DNA of 63,244 bases from Acidithiobacillus ferrivorans (GTDB lineage Bacteria; Pseudomonadota; Gammaproteobacteria; Acidithiobacillales; Acidithiobacillaceae): positions 1 through 63,244 of the forward strand of contig JAAOMR010000047.1 of assembly GCA_018853935.1 (NCBI GenBank), read 5' to 3'. Position numbers and translations under genes: made by a program. Every line of letters starts with the position of its first letter. Position 1 is the first letter of the stretch. Positions 58,040 through 63,244 of this stretch are shown here, piece by piece. The notes under the pieces were generated by a model. The model was not told the origin of the DNA and searched no databases. It saw nothing but the letters and a program-made list of their open reading frames with translations.

Positions 58040-58400
58040 TGTTTTCTCCTGTTATTGGCATACCGAGATGCATGAGATGCACGACTGTGCAAATACGCAG
58101 CCATTCCCCTCCTTAACACTTCGGCGAATGGCTTTTCTACCGGGATGACAGGCTCCACATCTGGTTGTATTTTTAGTACCGCAACGTAGAGTATATGCAA
58201 ATTTCTTTACAAGCATAGTGTTACGATAAGCGATACACCCCAAGTGGGCAGTGTCTCCTGCACTTTAACTTTTCTTGTAGAGACGCAAAGCTGGATCCCT
58301 TATTCAAGGCGTGGGGGGCCGTTAGCTGCACCCCCGACCCCGGAAGTCCGTACGACCCCTGACTTTCATACGGCTCATTTATTGACTTTTGGTCGATACA
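58040..58400. other. Intergenic region upstream of the 339-residue gene
   Basis: About 360 bases without a convincing gene. It should contain the promoter of the minus-strand gene that starts at 58039. A GGGGGG/CCCCC pair at about 58315-58335 could form a hairpin but is not followed by a T-run. Confidence 0.4.
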
Positions 58401-59336
58401 TTAGTCTTCACTATCAACAAAAAGGAGCGTTTCTGGGTCATGTAAAATATCCTCTATCCACCGCCAAAAGTGCCAACTTACGAGACACATTGTCGGCAAT
58501 GATAGCGCCATCATTGCTATCCCGGCAAAGCGTTGATCTGATAGCGGGGTTATCCCCCAAAGTATATGTGATGACCCCATAGGATTAGTGCTTGTGGAAC
58601 TCCAAAACCACATTCCGCCCATCCCCATCATAATCACCTCGGTTACAAATACGTAGCCCGCTTTTTGCAAGTGGTTTCGAAGATTTGGCAAGGACGGAAA
58701 CACCTTAAGAGATTGCATCCACAGAATAATCCCTAGAGCAAGATACACCCCTGGTAACAACGTGAATATAACACTGTATTTTAACCCAAGATACATCTGG
58801 CTGGACATGCTCCACAAAACCAATAGTGACAATAAAGCGAGGCTACTCACCGCCGGATTGTGCGCGAACCTAAGCAATCCATATAAATAGCGCTTGTTAT
58901 TAATGGTCACATTGTCGGGTATACCAAGCACCAAAAGTGGCGCTGCCAACTCGAATTCACCCATTAACTTTATGGTGTAAATTGTCATCGACCGGTGAAC
59001 CAAAAAGTTCATTGGCGAATTCCAGAGAATGATTGCCAGAAGGAGCCCGGCGACAAATGACCACATTTTCCACTGAGGCCATGCGATACGCGGTCGTCCA
59101 TTAGCAAAATGACTATCATACTGATAAAGATATTGCCCCATAACTGCCATTGCAGCCAATAATATAATAGGATTTATATACAAGAACCATGTGGTAGAAA
59201 AATCATACTTTTCTCCCGCCATATAAAATCCAACAGCATACATTGACAACACCGCCAATATTGCCGTCGTAGCGATTGCCTGATGTGCCATAAGGCCTTT
59301 AATCCATGCAAGCATATTCACAGACGATCTCTTCAT
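58401..59336 (-). CDS. CtaG/DUF1404-type cytochrome oxidase assembly membrane protein
   Basis: 311 residues with at least seven hydrophobic helices (about 18-36, 48-66, 86-108, 133-155, 165-185, 190-215, 225-250, 275-295). MNFLVHRSMTIYTIKLMGEF followed by APLLVLGIP resembles the histidine-containing helices of the caa3-oxidase assembly factor CtaG, and the loop before the last helix has PLSDQRFAGIAMM, close to the CtaG PLxDQxxGGxxM motif. It probably helps insert copper into an oxidase. This family assignment is moderate; DUF1404 is the closest archaeal-type relative I can name. Confidence 0.7.
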   Translation of the reverse strand: MKRSSVNMLAWIKGLMAHQAIATTAILAVLSMYAVGFYMAGEKYDFSTTWFLYINPIILLAAMAVMGQYLYQYDSHFANGRPRIAWPQWKMWSFVAGLLLAIILWNSPMNFLVHRSMTIYTIKLMGEFELAAPLLVLGIPDNVTINNKRYLYGLLRFAHNPAVSSLALLSLLVLWSMSSQMYLGLKYSVIFTLLPGVYLALGIILWMQSLKVFPSLPNLRNHLQKAGYVFVTEVIMMGMGGMWFWSSTSTNPMGSSHILWGITPLSDQRFAGIAMMALSLPTMCLVSWHFWRWIEDILHDPETLLFVDSED

Positions 59337-59942
59337 GTTGACACCTCCACTATATAATTATGCATCCACCATTCGTATGTCTCGGCTAATGCTGCGCACG
59401 GTAGGACAATTTGGTAACGACACTGCCGCATTCTCAGGCGATATTTTCTGGCAATTAAAATAGCCAACGCGTGGAATGAAGTGCTAGACCTATGCGCTCA
59501 AGTTGTACTACGGCTTCTATGTCTTGAGAAAATCAGCACATCACCACACGCTAATATGCAACACACAATTCACCCCTTGGTACTTATAATACTATATTTG
59601 CAAATGTCAATCTCTCCCTCCTTGCGGACCGCGCTCATTTGCCCAAGGCTGCCCTCACTCACCTGCCGCAACCCCCCTTACGCCAAAATGGTGAAACTTC
59701 GCGGTGCCGAGGCGGGAATTGGACTGTGACCACCCGTGCCGCCACCAGTACCGTCCATAATGCGGCGACAAAAAAAACAGCGCGAACCCATACGGTGAGC
59801 ATAAGCGCTGATGAACTTCTTGCACAAAACAAATTACGATACCCACTTCGATCAACCCTCGCAAGCGGGGGCGATGAAACTGCAAATAATCTGTAACTGC
59901 ACCCATTCATTACACCATGGTTTTTTGAGCGCCCCCCCCAGA
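59337..59942. other. Gene-poor region with possible decayed sequence
   Basis: About 600 bases, AT-rich to the left (59340-59630). Between about 59650 and 59910 the minus strand holds two overlapping short frames, one with a strongly hydrophobic stretch (VWVRAVFFVAALWTVLVAAR), which could be a remnant of a membrane protein. No intact gene is supported. Confidence 0.35.
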
Positions 59943-60383
59943 TTATCTACCGTCGATACTAAACCGACATGCGCGCCCAGAATTGGCAGGATATAAATCA
60001 GATATTTTCATCCATTTTTCTCCATCAGTCATCTGCACCTTGGCGATTGACTCTCTTATATTCACAACCATACCACATTGGGACTGATCGCCAATTTTTA
60101 TATGTTCACGGAATCTCACTGTTTCAGCAGACAGTTTATCATCTAAATTCGGTGCTTCATTTTTTGGCGTATTAGCTATTTGGTATTGCTGATCCGGTAT
60201 TTTACTGGGACGCTTTACATCTCTCGATAATTGTTTTGGTGGTATGAGAGAAATTTTTTGGATATCCTGCTGAGATGCGATTCCTTCGTAAGAGCTTGCC
60301 TGTCCTCTATCGCCAGATAGTGCACACCCGAAGAGCATTTGTACAACAACAAATGCTATAGTTACTTTAGCTATTTTTACCAT
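59943..60383 (-). CDS. Putative lipoprotein, 146 residues
   Basis: A lipoprotein signal peptide is evident: MVKIAKVTIAFVVVQMLFGC with a lipobox (LFGC) and the lipidation cysteine at residue 20. The mature part is charged, with ANTPKNEAPNLDDKLSAE and a C-terminal section GDQSQCGMVVNIRESIAKVQ that contains two cysteines (about 104 and 139). The C-terminal part could form a small beta domain. Probably anchored in the inner or outer membrane. I do not recognise a family. Confidence 0.65.
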   Translation of the reverse strand: MVKIAKVTIAFVVVQMLFGCALSGDRGQASSYEGIASQQDIQKISLIPPKQLSRDVKRPSKIPDQQYQIANTPKNEAPNLDDKLSAETVRFREHIKIGDQSQCGMVVNIRESIAKVQMTDGEKWMKISDLYPANSGRACRFSIDGR

Positions 60384-61550
60384 TTTATTTTCCTTAGCCT
60401 GTGGTGATTATATGGTTACCTATAATACTTTTAACAACCTGCCATCATGACCAACAAATTCAGCGTAATGAAAAGCGCCGGGTTCAAAAGAGTGGGCGCG
60501 TGCATCAGCAGTACCTAAAGCGAGACCCCACGCCAGTGCTACAGGTCATCCGTTTTGGTCATACTTGTAACGCATCTCTTACTTTCCTTATTGCTTCAGC
60601 ACCAAGCTTTATACCAAGACCAATAAAAATTTCCAGAATATCGTTTCAAGACAAGATCTTCACCCTGGTTGAGAATAATAGCTTCCATCTGCTTTGCCCC
60701 GCAAAGGACAAATACCAGTTCCGGGCCGGCATGAAACATCCTCTACCTGGGCTTGACAAGCCATACCAACGACACTTTCCAGCAGTCTGCTGTAACTACA
60801 ACAGTCTGGCCCCCGCTTTGCGTCTCGCTGGAACAGCGTGATGGACGCCCAGCACTGCGACGCCCACCTATCGGCACGCAATCTAGTCACATTGCGTATG
60901 TATAAGTGAGATCTTGTTATATTTCAAGTGAACTGCTCAGCTAGAGTCCTGCGCTCAATTTTTGAGGCTGTGCAACATAGGGTAACCTGGTGGATCCTAG
61001 GAAAAGGCGTTGCCAAGGCTATTGGCATCCGCTGCGAATGCCGCCAGACAGATTGCAGCAAGTATCGCCACCAAAGACCAAGCCAGCCCGATCGAACGAT
61101 GCCGTTACACTGGCCAGCGGGGCCAGGTCCGCCGAAGCCATGGGCAGTGAAAGGAAAATGTCGTTTGTTAGAGAAGAGCCCCGGCCAAAGAGGTGGCTTC
61201 GGCGTATCGCTTGGCAACCCCAAAGACGAATGACCAATGCGCTTCCCGGCGGGCCATAGCCGGACGCAGCACCAGAACTGTATAATCTTGCATGCCGCTC
61301 CCCAAACTCGGGAGGCCAACCGCTTGCCCGGCGCTATAATCTGAGGCAGTATTCTGAAAGAACCGTATAACGGCTTCGGCATGCGACATAAGGGCTCCGT
61401 CAAGCATCATGGACTCATTTTTGGCCAGCTTCACTATGCACATTTTTAGGAGCGTTAGCTTTTTACCAAATACTTGGCGCCGACCAGCTAGGATACGTCG
61501 ACCTCATGACGTTAGCATGAAAGCTACGCATTGAACAAAGGACCATAATT
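60384..61550. other. Large region without an intact gene; frameshifted remnants
   Basis: Nearly 1.2 kb with no complete gene. Between about 60990 and 61443 the minus strand shows stretches of protein-like sequence in different frames: LAKNESMMLDGALMSHAEAV (61.4 kb), then SLPMASADLAPLASVTASFD, then GLAWSLVAILAAICLAAFAA (a membrane-like segment, about 61.05 kb). This looks like one coding region broken by frameshifts. The original function is not recognisable. The rest (60384-60980) holds nothing I can support. Confidence 0.35.
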
Positions 61551-61742
61551 ATGCTGTTAGTATCGTTGAAATATTCCACATGTGTTCGTATTTCCATCAT
61601 GATCGGCGTCGTCTTATTTTCTTCCGCCTGTGTCAAGAAAGAGACGCATACTGCAGTACGGGCTACGTCCTCAAGCTTCAGATGCATAGGTGCAACTTCT
61701 TTTTGCGGACACAAGGCCGTGAAAGTATACCCCGTAACCTGA
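61551..61742 (+). CDS. Possible small lipoprotein, 63 residues
   Basis: Short frame with a lipoprotein-like N-terminus: a hydrophobic helix (IMIGVVLFSSAC) ending in a lipobox-type cysteine at residue 27, then a 36-residue mature part with two further cysteines (FRCIGATSFCGHK). AAAGGA precedes the ATG at a suitable distance. No family is recognised, and it lies among degenerate sequence, so it may be non-coding. Confidence 0.4.
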   Translation: MLLVSLKYSTCVRISIMIGVVLFSSACVKKETHTAVRATSSSFRCIGATSFCGHKAVKVYPVT

Positions 61743-61869
61743 TAACAATAGGAAAACAATCCACGCCCACAGGCCAGCATCGAGCGCTCACGATTAGGAT
61801 GAGGATACCATTTCTTAATCCGCGAGAAGTTGTAAGCAGTGTATTGACGAAAAACATACAGGCAGACAA

Positions 61870-62544
61870 ATGGCAAATATTTCAATAGGTTTAATAGTTC
61901 GGTTTTTTTTGATGTTTATTGCTGCGGCACTTATCGGTGCGTGCGCAAAAAAAGCGCCGCCCGCATCCACGCCACCAAGCAGCACGACAACAGCGGCCGC
62001 CGCACAGAACACTAGCACTCCCAACAAAATGACTGCGAGTAACCTTTGGAACCTGATGGGGAAACGTCTGGCGTTTATTCAGGAAGGTCACCATGGGCCA
62101 ATAATATACGATTTCACCGATACAAATTGTCCATATTGCCACCTGATATATGTTACTGAAGCACCTCTTATTCGTGAAGGTAAATTAACGGTTCGTTATG
62201 TTCCCGTTGCCATAATAAAACCTAGCAGCATGCCGGAGGCTGCTGCCATATTGCAGGCAAACAATCCCATAGCAGCATTACAACATGCCGAGCAGGAAAT
62301 TGGTAACAGCATGACCACCGGCAAACCTGCCAACCTACCACAGGCGACAGACTCAATCGGAGCCGCGCCTCAGAAAACGATCACGGCAATTAAAAAAATA
62401 GAAGTAAATAATAAATTTTTACAAGAGATAAATATCAATGAACTGCCAGACATCATCTATCTACCCCAAAAAGGGAAGCTGGGTCTGATAACTGGGTTTG
62501 TAAGCCAAAAACAACTTTTGGCCCTACTACCGAAATTGCAATAA
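61870..62544 (+). CDS. DsbC/DsbG-like thiol-disulfide lipoprotein
   Basis: 224 residues. The signal peptide ends with a lipobox (LIGAC, cysteine at about 25), followed by a serine/threonine/proline/alanine linker (about 28-55). The thioredoxin-fold part has IIYDFTDTNCPYCH (CPYC active site, about 77-90) and a cis-proline region NELPDIIYLP (about 190-199), like DsbG and the DsbC catalytic domain. It probably acts in the periplasm, membrane anchored, as a disulfide isomerase or reductase; the nearby CcsA and CtaG genes suggest a link to cytochrome or oxidase assembly. Start codon choice is clear (hydrophobic N-terminus). Confidence 0.82.
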   Translation: MANISIGLIVRFFLMFIAAALIGACAKKAPPASTPPSSTTTAAAAQNTSTPNKMTASNLWNLMGKRLAFIQEGHHGPIIYDFTDTNCPYCHLIYVTEAPLIREGKLTVRYVPVAIIKPSSMPEAAAILQANNPIAALQHAEQEIGNSMTTGKPANLPQATDSIGAAPQKTITAIKKIEVNNKFLQEININELPDIIYLPQKGKLGLITGFVSQKQLLALLPKLQ

Positions 62545-62613
62545 TCGTAACAATTTAGCGTTATATTTTTAGATATCAGACGCAGAACCATATAATTAAA
62601 CTATACATTACAT

Positions 62614-62979
62614 TCACAGATAAACAACATAGGTATCAGGCGTAGATCGTTCCATAATATACTGGCTGCTTACTATGCTATCTATCTCAGGAATAAGTTT
62701 GTTATTATTTAAATTGCACCACTCGATAGACCTCTCACAAATATTAATCTTTACACCGGATGATTTTGCAGTCCTCATAGATTCATATATCGAGTACATC
62801 AATTTTACATCCAGACCATTTTCCGCAGCCTGTAATGTTGCAATAATCCCAGATTCTCCAGTCAGTATTATTTCAACATGATAATCATCAGAGGCAGCTC
62901 TGGCGCCATCAAAGATATCCGTAATGGCGACCAGATTTTCCATGTTTAACGTAGTAACAAGTATGATCAGCTGCTTCAT
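62614..62979 (-). CDS. DsrE family protein
   Basis: 121 residues. The pattern KQLIILVTTLNMENLVAITDIFDGARAASDDYHVEIILTG is that of DsrE/DsrF-like sulfur-transfer and related proteins (strand, helix with D-AR-A, strand, G). Cysteines are at about 82 and 89 (INICERSIEWCN) and could carry persulfide, though the usual DsrE cysteine position should be checked. Sulfur metabolism is typical for the suspected host. It is the first gene upstream of ccsA, on the same strand but 145 bases after it. Confidence 0.72.
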   Translation of the reverse strand: MKQLIILVTTLNMENLVAITDIFDGARAASDDYHVEIILTGESGIIATLQAAENGLDVKLMYSIYESMRTAKSSGVKINICERSIEWCNLNNNKLIPEIDSIVSSQYIMERSTPDTYVVYL

Positions 62980-63124
62980 TTAAGACCCTTTAATACCAAG
63001 AATTATATTCTGTTAATTCGTGTGGCATTTAAAAAGCGCATGCCACACCTCCACAACAGAAATACTTCCGCCCTCCGCCTTCGCCTGGCACGAAGTTCAG
63101 AGCACCGATGGTATATTAGTTTAG

Positions 63125-63244
63125 TTACAGCTTGCCATAGGAATGCAACCCGGAAAGGAAGAGGTTGACGCCAAGAAAGCAGAAGGTGACCACCCATAGA
63201 CTCATAAATGACCACCACGCCATCTGCTTGCCACGCCATCCCTT
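63125..63244 (-). CDS. ccsA: Cytochrome c assembly protein CcsA/ResC, C-terminal fragment
   Basis: Only the last 39 residues are in the window; the gene enters from the right edge. The sequence GWRGKQMAWWSFMSLWVVTF and then GVNLFLSGLHSYGKL matches the conserved C-terminal transmembrane segment and tail of the CcsA/ResC (CcsB) haem handling protein (usual GWRGRRxAW, then FGVN-LLSGLHSYA). System II cytochrome c biogenesis joins haem to apocytochrome in the periplasm. The stop is followed by the DsrE gene. Confidence 0.85.
   Translation of the reverse strand, partial: KGWRGKQMAWWSFMSLWVVTFCFLGVNLFLSGLHSYGKL

Noticed and set aside
60401-60841. 146-codon plus-strand frame
   Set aside because: No ribosome site or family, and it lies in sequence that appears non-coding.
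63003-63239. 78-codon minus-strand frame at the right edge
   Set aside because: The other frame encodes a convincing CcsA C-terminus with its stop at 63125, so this frame is its shadow.

Overview
The window looks like chromosomal DNA of an acidophilic, sulfur- or iron-oxidising proteobacterium close to Acidithiobacillus. This is inference from gene content and synteny (a group 3b hydrogenase operon with its hyp genes next to alaS-recX-recA, split glycine decarboxylase genes, opgGH, CtaG and CcsA type cytochrome assembly genes); no database search was possible. Base composition is moderately GC-rich, highest in the hydrogenase block and clearly lower in the last 5 kb.

Region by region. 1-5.4 kb: a minus-strand run moaD-moaE-yajQ-gcvT-gcvH-gcvPA-gcvPB (molybdopterin synthase, a nucleotide-binding protein, glycine cleavage system), divergent from a sohB-type S49 peptidase. 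5.5-12.1 kb: two small minus-strand genes, an NDUFA9-like SDR protein, and an osmoregulated periplasmic glucan operon opgG-orf168-opgH-sel1 with an unfamiliar gene in the middle. 12.5-18.6 kb: a flavoprotein disulfide reductase, a sigma-54 activator with an esterase and a CopD-like membrane protein, and thiC under a TPP riboswitch.

18.7-23.4 kb is the most unusual region: a six-gene minus-strand operon (SNF2 helicase, KilA-N protein, Mod-type DNA methyltransferase, MntA antitoxin, HepT toxin, Res-type helicase). Every gene overlaps the next by a few bases, but the three large enzymes have each lost their catalytic core, while the KilA-N gene and the HepT-MntA toxin-antitoxin pair look intact. 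I read this as a decayed restriction or anti-phage operon whose translational junctions, and probably its addiction module, survive.

23.6-32.8 kb: an ABC-F ATPase, a phosphohexomutase, a SWIM/SNF2 helicase and a soluble lytic transglycosylase. 32.8-43.4 kb: a complete group 3b (NADP-linked, sulfhydrogenase-type) [NiFe] hydrogenase, hyhB-G-S-L plus its maturation protease, convergent with hypA-B-F-C-D-E; this one block holds both the structural enzyme and its Ni-Fe assembly machinery.

43.6-56.7 kb: a secreted low-complexity protein, then housekeeping genes alaS, recX, recA, a cinA-like fusion, pgpA, thiL, and on the other strand gluQ, sfsA, map, glnD, hflD. 57-63.2 kb: a hypothetical protein, then an AT-richer, gene-poor stretch with a CtaG/DUF1404-type membrane protein, lipoproteins, a DsbG-like thiol-disulfide lipoprotein, a DsrE-like protein and the C-terminus of a CcsA/ResC cytochrome c assembly protein, with several kilobases of apparently non-coding or decayed sequence between them. 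No rRNA, tRNA, CRISPR array or complete insertion sequence was seen.
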